From: Camellia lanceoleosa
Taxonomy: Eukaryota > Streptophyta > Magnoliopsida > Ericales > Theaceae
Direction of reading: 5' to 3'
DNA length: 64,000 nt
Assembly (NCBI GenBank): GCA_025200525.1
Contig: CM045763.1
Span: 91,095,015 to 91,159,014, forward strand
The position numbers and the translations under genes are program-made. Each line of letters begins with the position of its first letter. Position 1 is the first letter of the stretch. The notes under the pieces were generated by a model. It saw nothing but the letters and a program-made list of their open reading frames with translations. It was not told the DNA's origin and searched no databases. Shown here one piece after another: positions 21,991 to 33,786 of this stretch.

Positions 21991-22585
21991 CTAATTTCTC
22001 TCTCTACAACTCTGTTCTGTTCAAATTTCCTCGCCTTTTCCCTCATTCCTCAAACCCTAACTCTCATCTCTCTGTCTCTACAATCATGTTTGCAGGAGTA
22101 ACCTCACCAGCATCCGCTGGAACGAGTTCGGTACTCTCTCTCTATGTATGTGTGTGTGTGTGCGTGTGCTTTGTCCAATTTTACTTTTCTGCAGCTTAAT
22201 TGGTGTATGTATAGGTGAACATCTTCCAAACGTCTAATTTGATATTTTGCGGATTTTTTTTTTTTTTAAACTTTTTAATTTTAGCAGACACCTAGGAGAA
22301 GAAGTGTGAGGACTGCTCCTTCGAGTGAGTTTATCTATTTGCTTTTTTTTTCTTTTTTTTTTTGAGTTGGTGGTGATGAGGATGATTTTTATTTATGTAT
22401 TTGTTATGTCATTGGTAAATTTGATTTGGGAATTGAGTTGAGAATTTTGATGTTTAGATTCAAGAGAGGAGCCGAGGCAGAGAAAGCGGCCTCGTAGAAG
22501 GCCAGGTACAGTGGCTCTTCAGGAGATTCGGCGTTTTCAAAAGACCTGGAAGCTTCTCATTCCAGCCGCTCCTTTCATTAGAACT
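21868..22585 (+). pseudogene. CENH3: CENH3 (centromeric histone H3), 5' half only
   Basis: CENH3 replaces H3 in centromeric nucleosomes and marks the kinetochore. Four exons with matching phases are visible: 21868-21922, 22096-22130, 22288-22324 and 22458-22585. They encode MARTKHAAQRKLFRRR, a Ser/Thr-rich tail with TPRRRSVRTAPS, and then [20 protein letters not shown] and [10 protein letters not shown]. The last is the alphaN helix and the start of the histone fold, with the CENH3-type [14 protein letters not shown] signature rather than canonical H3. A GTGAGC donor follows at 22586, but no exon for helices 1-3 or loop 1 could be found in the downstream 8 kb. Either the gene is truncated or its next exon is displaced. 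The four exons contain no stop, so decay is recent or the gene continues elsewhere. A CT-rich intron 1 and a GA-rich 5' leader are present. Confidence 0.85.
21930..21992. repeat. (CT)n(TA)n microsatellite in CENH3 intron 1
   Basis: A long TC run followed by a TA run is directly visible. It produces an artefactual Ser-Leu or Arg-Glu repeat in translated frames. Confidence 0.95.
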
Positions 22586-23580
22586 GTGAGCCCTCTTGTG
22601 TAGCAATTTGATTTCTTCTTGATAACAGTCAAATATACTTTTGTTTATGTAAGCTTTGTATTCACATTTAAGTTGAAACCATGATTTGTTTTGCTTGATT
22701 CCATTGATGATAAGAGTTGTTGCAAATGATTGTAACTTAAGGCATATTGTAATTGCTCAACTCCGTGAGGCCTTACTTGAACTGCTAAACTTTATGGGAC
22801 CTTATATACACGCATATTTATTTGTTAATGTACATACATAATAATGACTGATATTTGTTTGCGTTTAGTTTATTATCTAGTGGATGGTGATTTTTAATTT
22901 CGGATGAACTACATGCTATTTATCTTAGATAGAATGAGAGTGGTCATAAGACCTATCTATGAACTTAAATTCATGTTAAGTTTTGAGGCATCTAATCTAA
23001 AAAGCCTTTGATTTCTTCTATGTTCATTGCTTCTTATGATTCCACAACTTGATGTTATTGTCTTCTTATTGCTTCTTTTGTTTTGTTTTCCTAATTGCAT
23101 ACAACAAAAGTCCCTCAAATAGAGACTCAAAATTCTTTTAGCAAAGTGACATGTTCTTTGTGTTCAGTTCAACAACTGCCTCAACTTTCATTCCCCCAAT
23201 TAGAGTACAGAGACTACTATTATCAAAAAATGCTAATGCCCTCATAATCCCAATTTGGAGAACTACCATTACGCATTGTTTAGTTATCTACAGTTTGCAA
23301 GAAAGCCACTCAATAGTAGATTTCTGTACCAAATTCCAACTATTTTACTATAAAAGCCATCACATTGTATGCCATAAATAGCAATAATAATTACACAGAG
23401 CATATAGGTAATTGCATTATCTATTGGTTTGTGTATTAAATTTAAATGATCTATATTCTCGGCAATATTAGGATAGGTTTGGGAACTGCATCCTTACCCA
23501 TACAATTTTAGTAAACATTATAACTTTTTATTGTCCAAATTAATTTAAGGAACTTGATGGGTACATTCTCCAGTTTAGTG
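22586..23580. other. Expected CENH3 continuation, no exon found
   Basis: Inspected for the VKEI, AEAYLVHLFEDA and CAIHAKRVT segments expected next in CENH3; none was seen. Otherwise AT-rich and gene-free. Confidence 0.55.
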
Positions 23581-23584
23581 TGTT

Positions 23585-23827
23585 AGGCTCAACACTGGAT
23601 TACCACTTGAGGTTGGTGGTCAAGAGGTCATGAGTTTGAGTGTCACCAGCGGACATTGGTGCATGAAACTCATGTCCATTAGTCGTGGGCCACTGGCTTC
23701 TTGTGACTATACCCTAAATGGCCGGTCAGACTATGGATCAACCCATCTTGAGGAAGCACCTACGGATGTCTTGCATTTGTGGGCACATCTTGGCTCCTTC
23801 TATTCGGCTCCTCAATGGGTAGGGGAT
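23585..23827 (+). other. Moderate-GC block, possible retroposon piece
   Basis: Contains GGTTGGTGGTCAAGAGGTCA followed by TGAGTTTGAGTGTCACC, loosely like a tRNA-derived SINE head with a B-box-like GAGTTTGAGTGTC. Neither an A-rich tail nor a clear A box was found, so this is weak. Confidence 0.25.
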
Positions 23828-24298
23828 AAGAAGCACGGACATAGATATGGACACGCGACACGATTAATCGATTACGCACACGCCAACATGTCAATTTTCA
23901 AAAAGTGCATGACACTACATGTGGGAGTCACGCACAAAATATATAATTTTATATATTTATTATATGTTATATATATAAATATATTATTTGAAGATAATAG
24001 AAAAATATAATATATATACTTATTTTATAAATTTACATTTTTTTTTTCTTTTATTATTGTATTCTAAGTTATTTAGTTCAAAATTAGAAATAGTTTCATG
24101 TGTATCTAATCGATGGACACGTGTATTTAAGTAATGGACATGAGTGTTCAAATAGTGTCCAGATCTAAAAAGATTTTTAAAAACTAGGACATGTTTTGAC
24201 GAGTGTCGGATATGTGTCGGGAAGTGTCCAATAAGTGTCGGTGTCTGACATGAACATGACATGGATAAGCTACCTTTTTAGAAGTGTCCGTGCTTCTT
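23828..24298. mobile_element. MITE with AAGAAGCACGGACA inverted ends
   Basis: AAGAAGCACGGACA at 23828-23841 is mirrored exactly by TGTCCGTGCTTCTT at 24285-24298. Internal GGACACG / CGTGTCC motifs occur in both orientations. TAGGGG lies near both outer flanks and may be the target duplication. Confidence 0.75.
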
Positions 24299-24804
24299 AG
24301 CATAGGGGTTTCTATGGTTGTACCACAAATTGGTCACCCTTCTTACCCTTTTCATTGAGCAAACATCCAACAATAAACACATTAGAACTCTTGAATGGAA
24401 ATGCAAAAGAGACAAGGTTTAAAAAGAACTGCTAAGAACGCCATTTGAACGGTTTTGGTGGTTATCACCCGTTACGCCGCTTTGGTAATGTGATTGAGAT
24501 TCATGTGTTTACCAGAAGCAATGCCAGTAGCGAGCCGTAAATGCGTGAATAAACAGTAAATAGCCTATTACGCATCACGTTAACGGTTCCAAACTGTTTC
24601 TTTCGAAAAAACACAAAAAAAAAAAGCTGAAAATGGAAGAAGAGGAATAGAGAGAAGTGGGAAGATAAAGAGAGAAAATGGAGGAGCAAGAGATAGAGAG
24701 AGAAAAGAGGGAAGATGAAGAACATGTTATTGACTTGTTGAAGTTGTAAGACCTATGCTATTCTATTCAGCTGCTATCACTCAATCATTTTGATAGTTAA
24801 TCTT
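24299..24804. other. Gene-free DNA upstream of the first viral fragment
   Basis: A GA-rich tract lies at 24630-24720. This could be viral intergenic or leader DNA belonging to the fragment that follows, but no promoter was recognised. Confidence 0.35.
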
Positions 24805-24816
24805 TTGTATCAGAGC
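24805..24816 (+). other. Primer-binding-site-like sequence (tRNA-Met)
   Basis: TTGTATCAGAGC differs by one base from TGGTATCAGAGC, the tRNA-iMet-complementary site of caulimovirids and many plant LTR elements. It lies about 370 bp upstream of caulimovirid-like coding remains, the right order for a viral leader. Confidence 0.5.
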
Positions 24817-25176
24817 CCGGTGATGTTGTGTCCTGTTTCTAACTGCTTTTGTTTCTTCTAGTTAATCTTTTCCATTGTTTATTTGATTAATCTAGTTTTA
24901 GTACATCTTAACCCCCCACAAGCTCGATCCGTGTTGTCCACTTTGTTACATTTATTCCACCTGCGTTTAAGTCACCCATTTCTTCCCAATCCTGAGTAAG
25001 TCCTTAGTTTTAGGCAATGTCGGACTTAAGGGTCAAAAGATAGGGTATGTATGTATACACAGGTCTGTGAAGTTACAAGGTATGTGATAAACTGGATAAG
25101 AATAGGGTATGTATTAAGGTATCTGTAAAACTGATTAATTAAAAAGAACAATGAATCGATTATTTAGAAGTAACTC

Positions 25177-26690
25177 TTGATCGCTTCTAGGTCAACCACT
25201 TTGCCCTCAATACCTAATCAAGGATTAGTAATTAATGAAGAAGATGTTGAAATACAAAATGATAAAATTGATGTAGATGGAATATACCAAAATTGCCAAT
25301 TAAAGAAATTTATAAAACTTCTTTTATACAAAATACTTTCAAAATCTCTTTGCATGTTAAGACAATTGAACAAGTATATGCTTTAGAAAAACCTAGGAAA
25401 CTCATCAATTATTTGATGTTAATCTCATAAAAGATATTTAAAAGTGATTACAATTTTATTCATATAGGTTTAATTCAAGTTGGTGTCAAACCATTAATTC
25501 AACAAGGTAAAAATACTTCTGTTTTATTATGTTTAAGAGATGCTCGTTTTCTTAATTACAATGATAGTTTAATGAGTATGATGGAAACTGGTCTTCATAA
25601 AGGTTCAGTACATTTTAATTGTTTTCCTGATTTTACTCTTAGTTTACGAGATCCAAATATTTTACATGCATTAACATTAAATATACAATTACATGGTTCA
25701 TTTACTAATATGATGAATAAAACCCATAATATTGTTTTAATTTATCGTGTTCATTATAAGTGCATGAAAACTAATTTAAATGTTCACGCATTGCACAAGT
25801 CCCCTAAAGATAAAACTTTACTAATCCAAAGTAGTAGTACTGATACCCATATAAATGTTTCCCAAATGATTGAATGGAAAAATGTAGATTTACCAGATCA
25901 ATGGATCACTGTCAATGAACATTACAAACATAATCAACAACAATCATCTATCCAAGATATTCAGGATATTCAACAAATTCATGATGGTACAGTTCATATT
26001 AAATTTAATCGTAGTCAATCATCCAGACATAGCACCTCTAGTGTATCTTCTGAAATTGAAACTGAAGATGAAATATTTAATACTCCACTGTTTCGGAAAA
26101 ATAGTCAAATTCATTTAGGACAAACCTCTAAATTAAAAGGTATTGATAATACTGCTACTTATCAAATTAGTAAACTTTTTACTCAACACTCACACATTTA
26201 CCTGAAGAAGAAACTGCTTCAAATAATTCTCCAACTCAAACTGATTTTGAAGAATTTATACCTCCAGTCAATCCTCAACTTATGACCATTAAAAAGGATT
26301 TTAAACCTAATCTTGATAAATTATTCATTGAATTTAAGTCATTTAAAAATAAAAAACTCTGACATGCTTATTATGATACCTATGATAAACAACATCAATC
26401 CAGAATCACTAGACATTGGTATAATTTTATGATTGAATATAGTTTTGAGTTACTTCTCTTGGAATATGTTGAAAAATATTACAAAAAGCTAAATACAATC
26501 ACCAAATACAAATGGAAAACTTCTGAATTTACAACTGTTAGTTCTAGTCACCCTCCTCTTGAAAAAATAATTATCAAACAACAAGGTTCTGACATTCCTG
26601 CTTCTCCCTTCAAATTACCTGGCGATGATGCTGAAATCAAAAAAGTCATTGAACAAATTAAAAAAACGTCATTAATTGTTAATTTTCAAC
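25177..26690 (+). pseudogene. Endogenous caulimovirid fragment 1: movement-protein region
   Basis: An N-terminal remnant at 25177-25386 is followed, in another frame, by a 30K-superfamily movement-protein core at about 25455-25800 (FIHIGLIQVGVKPL, then LLCLRDARF). The frame continues to 26285. This resembles the N-terminal part of petuvirus/florendovirus polyproteins, in which the movement protein tunnels virions through plasmodesmata. After a stop, 26429-26690 in another frame has a WYNFMIEY stretch and HPPLEKI...ASPFKLPGDDAEIKKVIEQ, typical of the spacer downstream of the movement protein in that group. Frameshifts and stops make it non-functional. It ends abruptly at a tandem-repeat block. 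It is clearly different from the virus at 52-64 kb. Confidence 0.75.
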
Positions 26691-26945
26691 TACAGTTTAA
26701 GATTTTTGTCACAAAAAATCACTAATTATAAGTTTTAGCGACAATTTAAAAAAATCGTCACAAAAAAATTCATTAGTTTTTAACTTTCAGCGACAGTTTA
26801 AAAAATTTGTCACAGAAAAACGTTACTAATTATAAGTTTTAATGACAATTTTTAAAAATCATGACAAAAAAAGTCACTAACTGTCAATTTTTAGTGACAT
26901 GCAAAAAAATTGTCACAAAAAATTATTTTTAATGACGATTTTAGT
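26668..26945. repeat. Tandem array of about 57-bp units with GCGACA/TGTCAC palindromes
   Basis: Four to five degenerate units contain CACTAATTATAAGTTTTAGC, GACAATTTAAAAAAAT and CGTCACAAAAA. Within each unit GACAATTT and AAATTGTC-like parts are inverted. This is the look of a transposon subterminal region; it truncates the viral fragment. Confidence 0.7.
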
Positions 26946-28267
26946 AAGACTTATTTTCAATAGAATTTGATGGGAATTAAGGCTAACTATTAAGACTTAT
27001 AGATAATTTATCTTAATTCTAATTATTTTGTTATAGACAGAGACAAAGAGGGGGGATAAGGAAGATCTAAATAAAATATTTTTATTTCAAGTATAATGTT
27101 TAACCGACGTCTAAAGATTTATTTAATTTTTGCTTCACCATTAACTTTGCTCAAATTACTTTCTATTTATATAGACAACAATGGGGTGCATTAATTTTTG
27201 CAAGATGTCCAAAGCAAATCAATGATTGACCTTTACTTAAGCACAAATGTTAGATAAATCGAATTGAAACATAAAAGTGTGTTTTGCAAGCTCATATTCG
27301 TTTTGGGTATAGAATTTGTCACAGTTAAAATAAATTTTAACTACACTGTATAATTTTTGTATCTTTGTGTAATATAATTCTATTTACCTAACATTTTTGT
27401 TATTGGTACAATTTATCACTTTTAACATGGCAGAAGCACTTAGGCAACACAATGTGACAGGAACAATGAAAATGGCACCAAGGGTTGAAAACTTTGAATC
27501 TGATCCTTCATAAATAAATATATTTAAATATTTATAATATTATATAAAGTATACAATTCAGAAAAATTTTAAATTTTGCAACTTTTTTTTGATTTTTCAA
27601 AATCGCCCATATTGCCAACTGTTTACGAAAATAACAATTATCAAATTTAACTTATCTTTTTCATTCATCAAACCATAAAATAAATACATACATAAATGTA
27701 AAAATATAAACGTATCATGTTTGTACCTACCATTAATAGATATGTATATTGTATCATCATATGTGGTGGGTATTAAACTTTGCAAAGGCTTCATGAAGGT
27801 TATCCAATAGTACTACTTCTTACTTGGATCATTAGGATATGTATAGCCATTTCTTGGTACAAAAATGAATTTCTTATTCACACCTTCCAAACGCAAGGTT
27901 AGGGTTATAATTCTATCTTAAGTTTTTTTTCTTAGATAAAAAGAAATGGAAAGTGCTTCTTTCTTGAACTTATCTTTTTATATTATATGAAGTGTACAAT
28001 TAAGTTGGTCTGAATAGTTCTAAAAACGTTGTCGTGTTTGCTTAATTTTCAATAAACGCTTATCACAATTGATGAGTTTGAAAACTGCTTATGTGAGAAA
28101 ATTGTTCATGTCAAAAAATTAAACTGATTTCACAAACAGTTTCTTTTCATCTTCTTCATTCATAAATTATTTTCAAATTTTTGCACTGCAAAGATTCTGT
28201 CTCAAAATTATTTCTCTATTAAATGATTTATCATTTTAATTGTGTGGTAAATAGAGGATTAGAAACT
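26946..28267. other. Gene-free DNA
   Basis: AT-rich, with no gene recognised. A short ATG frame at 27427 encodes about 28 residues starting MAEALRQHNVTG, but it is too short to interpret. Confidence 0.5.
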
Positions 28268-28549
28268 GAAAAATAAAAATGAGATAGAAAAATAAAAGAA
28301 CATTTGCACTATTAAAATAAGATTGCAAAATTATATCATTTTGATATATTATGACAAGTCAAAATATGAGTTTAACCACACACAATTAATAAAATGATAA
28401 AACTACCCGAAAAATAAAAATGAGATAGAAAAATAAAAGAACATTTGCACTATTAAAATAAGATTGCAAAATTATATCATTTTGATATATTATGACAAGT
28501 CAAAATATGAGTTTAACCACACACAATTAATAAAATGACAAAACTATCC
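28268..28549. repeat. Two tandem 141-bp units
   Basis: The unit starts GAAAAATAAAAATGAGATAG and includes GAACATTTGCACTATTAAAA and GACAAGTCAAAATATGAG. The two copies at 28268 and 28409 are almost identical, so the duplication is recent. Confidence 0.95.
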
Positions 28550-28692
28550 CAAGGTGATAAAAGGGGGTATTATTGCAATAATGACAGTTCAATGCAAGAC
28601 CCAATAGCCCTAAAAACTGAAAACTGCCAAGAAGATGGTCCCCAGAAAATGAAGTTGGGGTCAAAGAACTTTTAAGGGACTTTTGGTATTAC

Positions 28693-29067
28693 CTCTGGTC
28701 CTCGGATTGGACAGTACTGTTCAGCCCATGAGAGCTCATCATGGGTCTTGTTTTAATAATCTGAATCGTTCAGTGTATAGAACTTGTCGAGTACTATATA
28801 CCTGTAAAAAATCACGTTGATCGGATATCGATAGCTATCTCACTGGATCAGGTTTTTGTCAACCATTAATTTGTTCACCGTTTCTTTTTTTTTAATACAA
28901 AACTGATTTGATCACATAGCTATCGATATCCGATCAACTTGATTTTTTATAAACATATAGTACTCGACGAGTTGTACATATTAAACGGTTCAGTTTATCA
29001 AAACGAGACCCGTGTTGAGCCTCCACGGATCAAACAATACCGTCCAATCTAATTTCGGACCGGAGAC
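28693..29067. mobile_element. Foldback MITE, family member 2 (complete)
   Basis: Two arms of about 180 bp are inverted copies, from TCTGGTCCTCGGATTGGACA to TCCAATCTAATTTCGGACCG. They share TTTTAATAATCTGAATCGTT, GAGTACTATAT and GATCGGATATCGATAGCTAT. No ORF is present. This is the cleanest reference copy of the family in the window. Confidence 0.85.
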
Positions 29068-30083
29068 AATCTGCATCCTTTACTAAAACAGGACAAAACA
29101 CATAGTAGGACACAACAAGGGTACCAACAAAAACCAGGCAAAAGTCCTTTGGCCTGTACACCCTTAAGCCTTAATAGTATCTCAATTGGTGGTTTGTTCT
29201 TTTTATTTTTATGGACAAATTATAATGGTAGGTTTTGAATTTTGTCTCGTGTCATTTTAGCTTTTATGATTTTAATTAGATTAATTTTGATTCTTAATTT
29301 TAAATTTTATATTAATTTAGTCCAATTGATAATGTCGATTATGATTTTTGAAGGAAAATGATCATTGAGTTGGTTAGAATTAACTTACTGAGTTGAATAT
29401 CAATTTTTCTTATAAAAATATGACACATACTGCTCATGTGTACATTTTTTCATTAAAAAATACTAACAATTTAATTAATTAGATCAAATTGAGACAAAAT
29501 CATATATTTAAAATTAAAATTAAATTAATTGAAATTACAGGAATCAAAATGATAAAATGACCGAAATATAAGAATCACATATATAATTTTTCCATTTTTA
29601 ATTATTTTTAAGGCGGCATGTCGTTTGCGTCAGTTTATAAGTTAACTTATTCTTAAATCTCCAGCGTCAATTTATAAGTTAACTTTCTTAGATCTTTGTT
29701 TATAAAAAAAAATTTGGTTGAAAATTTTTACTAAAGACAAGAATAAACAAAATTTTATCAAAAAAGCTATTTTGTATTCTTTCTTTTTCTACTTTAAATG
29801 GACTTTAAAAAAATAAAAATAAAAAATAAATCAACTTATAAGTTTGAGATTTTTATTTCGGACAAATTTTGGCTCACCAATGCGTTAAAATTATAAGTAA
29901 TTCATAGATAAAAAAACAACAACTTATAAATGCAAATCAAACTAAATAAAAAAAATTAGAGTAAATGTAATTACAAACAATGGCAAAAGTTGAGAAGATT
30001 TCCCAGTAAATTATTTTTGTTTAAATTTGGTCACAACTAACATTTTGGATTAATTCCTCTTTATTTTCAATGAAACAAAATAA

Positions 30084-30114
<31 letters not shown>

Positions 30115-31288
30115 AAAATTGGTTATAAATCTAATTTAAGGAAGGTATAAGACATTAGGTCCAATGGATATTTTTTTTTTTTAGTGAGAGATCCACCATT
30201 TGTGAAATAGTTTGGTAAGAAATCATTTTACTTGTTTGAAGGACATTTTGTTTTCAATTTTACCTCTTAATTTATTTGTTGACTTTTTTTTATCTGTTGA
30301 CTTTCGTTGACTATCTATTCAAAAACTTTTCCTATCTGTTTAAAAAAAATTCTTATTTGTTCAATTTTTTTTTCTATCTGTTCAATTTTTTTGACTATGT
30401 ATTTTCCCCCTATCTATTCAATATTTTACTATCTATTGAAATTTTACTACCTGATCTGCTGAATTTTTTGTACCTATCTGTTCAAAATTTTCTCTTTACA
30501 TAATTGTGACCTGAGTTATCATTTTCAATCATTTTGAGCAATAAAAATTCAAGAACTCAAATTTTAAAATCTTCTTTTCATAATAGTGGTCTTAACCTAG
30601 CAATCACCATATATCAACATGGTCAAACTGAACTCTAAACACCTAATTGACAACAAATTTATCAAAACACAGCTTATAATATTTAACCAACATATAAACA
30701 AGACCAATAGGAAATGTCACAATAAAGTGTACATGCAATCCACTATATATGAAATCAGTAAATTAAAACAGAAACCTACATAATCACAACCTAACTTTAC
30801 AAATTAATTAGAACAAAACTTAGATACCAAAAGACTTAAGAGCAAGAGGATAGAAAGAATTAGCAAAATTTCCCAAAATTCAAGTTAATCGAAGAGTCAC
30901 TAAGTGATTAGACATAGAGAAGTAAGTTTTCCATTGACATACGAGTAAGAATGGATGTGTAGAGTTGATAAAGGAAGGGGGAGAGAGAAGGGGAGATAGA
31001 GAGAGAGAGAGAGATAAGGGGGGAAAGAAGAGCGATAGAGGTGATTTTGGAGACATATCTGCGAAACCCTAAACTTAGGGTTTTGTATTCAATGCGAAGG
31101 TTCGAGGAAGATGAAAAGAAAGGACGAGTAAGAAGAGATGAGGAGAGGACGGCTATCTATACGAAGGTAGTTAGCGATGGTGGAGGAGTAGCGAATAAGG
31201 ACGGAGGAGCAATGATGGAGGACGGAGGATGAGCGATGGAGGACAACGACGATGGTCAGTCAGCGTGAAGAAGTTGAAGAGAAGATAG
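29068..31288. other. Gene-free DNA with simple repeats
   Basis: An (AAG)n run is at 30088-30116. A degenerate 20-25 bp repeat of the CTATCTGTTCAATTTTTT type covers 30250-30490. A GA-rich tract at 30970-31040 precedes AAACCCTAAACTTAGGGTTT (31061-31082, a telomere-repeat-like palindrome) and a low-complexity open frame at 31041-31232 rich in Glu, Asp and Gly. None of these could be assigned to a gene. Confidence 0.5.
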
Positions 31289-33019
31289 GAGAAAAGGTGT
31301 GAGGGTTTTCACAGTGTGTAACATGTATATATAGATGGGTATTCATTTTGAGCAAGCATGTCCTTATGGGTATAATGTTTTACTGTCTGAACTTTTGAAC
31401 AAATAAAATTTAAATTTGAATTTATAGATAGAGTGTCCTAATAATAATAATAATAATAATAATAATTTCATCGTCTACCAACTTGACATGTTGATATGTC
31501 ATCAACCAATAATGTTAGGCCAGAATTTAAATTAATAGTCCCATCTAACAAAAAGTTTAAATTAATAATTAATTTCGAACTCCAAGTTTTAAATTTTGGC
31601 TAAAAACAAAGAGCTAGTGTGACTCAAATGCATTAGCTTTTCCTTTCCTCTTTGGAATTTTCTTTTTTTTGGAATTTTTTTTATTTTGAAGTAGGATCAT
31701 TTGTCCCACCAAAAGGAAAAAAAAGCCTCTATTTGATTGACTTTTCAATATTTGTTTTTGAAAAAATTTAAAAATTAGTTTAGTAAAAAAATATAAAATA
31801 AAACACTCATTATTTTCATATGGTTTTTTTCTTTTTTTGAGGGAAATAATTTTATAGCTCAAGTTTTTTTCATCACTTCTGAATATTGAACTTAATTTTT
31901 TGAATGCCCTAAGCGCATATTTTAATGTAAAATTTAAAATAATTATGACAACTATTTGAAAGAATTATGACAGTTATTTGGAATACTTAAAATCTAAGAA
32001 TAATGAGTTACGTATAGGAGTGTTTTAGGTATACAAAGAATTTTGTGATATGCTGTTATTCATTCTTCTTCTTATCATCTTATTTCTTTTTTCTACTTTT
32101 CTCTTTTCAATTTTCTAATCCTTTTGGGAAATAAAGAATACTGATAAAAATTGTAACGCAGAGAGATAGAAAACGACAAGGTGGAACATTGTGAAGAGAT
32201 GAGATTGGTGTGGACAATATCTATTCACAAAGTTTTGTTTACTTTTATTGTGATTTTTAGTTTAAAATATTTGATATTAAAATTTTATAAGATAAAAAAT
32301 ATGTAATATTTTCATAATAGTTGGGATCTCTCAACATTTTTATAGAGAAATTTTGACACAGAAAAATTTCAGCATAAAGAAATTTCAACTCTGCAAATTA
32401 TTGAGAAACCTTAACTAATAAGAAAAAATATATTAGACCTCTCTTAGGTTTGAGGGGGATATTTCCCTCATTTTTTCTATTTTATTTATTTATTTTTTTG
32501 AAAATATTTTTGTCCACAAACATGAAAAACATTCACAATTAACACACTTCTTAATATCACAAGATTTATTTGCAATTTGAAGTTTGTTGATGTTTAAATT
32601 ATTTAACAAAATCATGATTGACACTACAATGAAAATATGTTGCATTGTGAATACAAATAATTTTTACAGAGTAGAGCATAGGTGTAAAATAAAAATGGAT
32701 TCCACATGTAGATTTTACCAATTCAAATAAATTATCGGAGACTACAGTCACGTGCTTTTAACAAAAAAAATGTAATTGTCAATTATGTTTTTATTAAAAA
32801 TCTAATTATCAAACATGTTTTAGTTAAAGTTTATAAAATAAATTAAAAGCAACTTTTGGTAATTTTATACTATTTTGAAAAAAAATGTATTAGGTTAAGG
32901 AGTTGGTATGCAAAATTATTGATGAAAGCAACTTGATTTGTTCTATTTATTTGTGGCAAAGAGAAAATATTAACCATATGTATAAACATTATGATTAATA
33001 CATTTACATTTTACATTTA

Positions 33020-33786
33020 GGGCTGGTTTGGGGTGTACTAAAAAAGTGTACTTTTTGTCTTTTTGGACTAAAAAAGTTGAGAAAAAAATATAGAGGTTTG
33101 GGTTAACTTTTTGGATTTTTTTGAAAAAATGTGTATTAAAAAATTGTATAAAAAAGAGTGTGTAAGAGGTAAATAGTGACAGGTGGGCCCCAGCTGTACC
33201 AATCGGCAGTGGGGAGGAGTTGGAAATTATTGGCTATTTTTTTTACAAAGCACTGCACGGTTTTGTTTGGTCCGTGGAGGTCATCACGGGTCCCATTTTA
33301 ATAATCTGAACCGTTCAATGTGTATAACTTGTCGAACACTATGTACCTATAAAAAATCACGTTAATCGGATATCGATAGCTATCTGATCAGATATATTTA
33401 TTTTTCAATCATTATTTATAACACCATCCATTTGTCGTACATAACTGATCTGATCATATAGTTATCTATATCCGATCAATGTGATTTTTTGCAGACATAT
33501 AGTACTCGACGATTTCTACACATTTAACGGTTCAGATTATCAAAACGGGACCCGTGGGACCCGTGATAGCCCAAACACAACAACAGTGTGTGCCAAGCAC
33601 ACCCAATCATTCCCAATCATTTCCCACGCTTGCACTGCCGCTGACAGCAGCCGGCTGTTGGTCAAATCTGTATGTATTTTGGGTAATACAAAATTATTAT
33701 TATTTTTTTTTTTTTTGGTGAATAGTAATATCTTTTTGGATTTTAGAGTAACTTTTTGTCTGAATTAGATCACCCCAAACCAGGCC
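33020..33786. mobile_element. Tourist-like (PIF/Harbinger) element, right copy only
   Basis: Termini GGGCTGGTTTGGGGTG and CACCCCAAACCAGGCC are inverted repeats. TTA flanks both sides (33017-33019 and 33787-33789), while the left copy has a single TTA at 4875-4877. A 3-bp TTA-type duplication with GGGC-starting TIRs fits PIF/Harbinger. It carries a nested foldback MITE and no transposase. Confidence 0.9.
33251..33592. mobile_element. Foldback MITE, family member 3, nested
   Basis: Same family as 28693-29067: TTTTAATAATCTGAACCGTT, CACGTTAATCGGATATCGAT and the mirrored arm with TATCCGATCAATGTGAT. It lies wholly inside the Tourist-like element, so it was either inserted there or mobilised with it. 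Confidence 0.75.

Noticed and set aside
23630..24010. 126-codon plus-strand frame
   Set aside because: The second half runs through a MITE inverted repeat and no protein motif is seen. It might be part of a retroposon, but not a supported gene.
28268..28549. Considered a CRISPR-like or LTR repeat
   Set aside because: Only two directly abutting units without spacers, TG/CA ends or target duplication: a simple tandem duplication.
31061..31082. AAACCCTAAACTTAGGGTTT as an interstitial telomere
   Set aside because: A single palindromic pair of telomere-like units, not an array; it is also a common promoter element (telo-box).
33183..33768. Open frames of 60 and 95 codons
   Set aside because: They lie wholly inside the Tourist-like element and its nested foldback MITE, which encode nothing recognisable.
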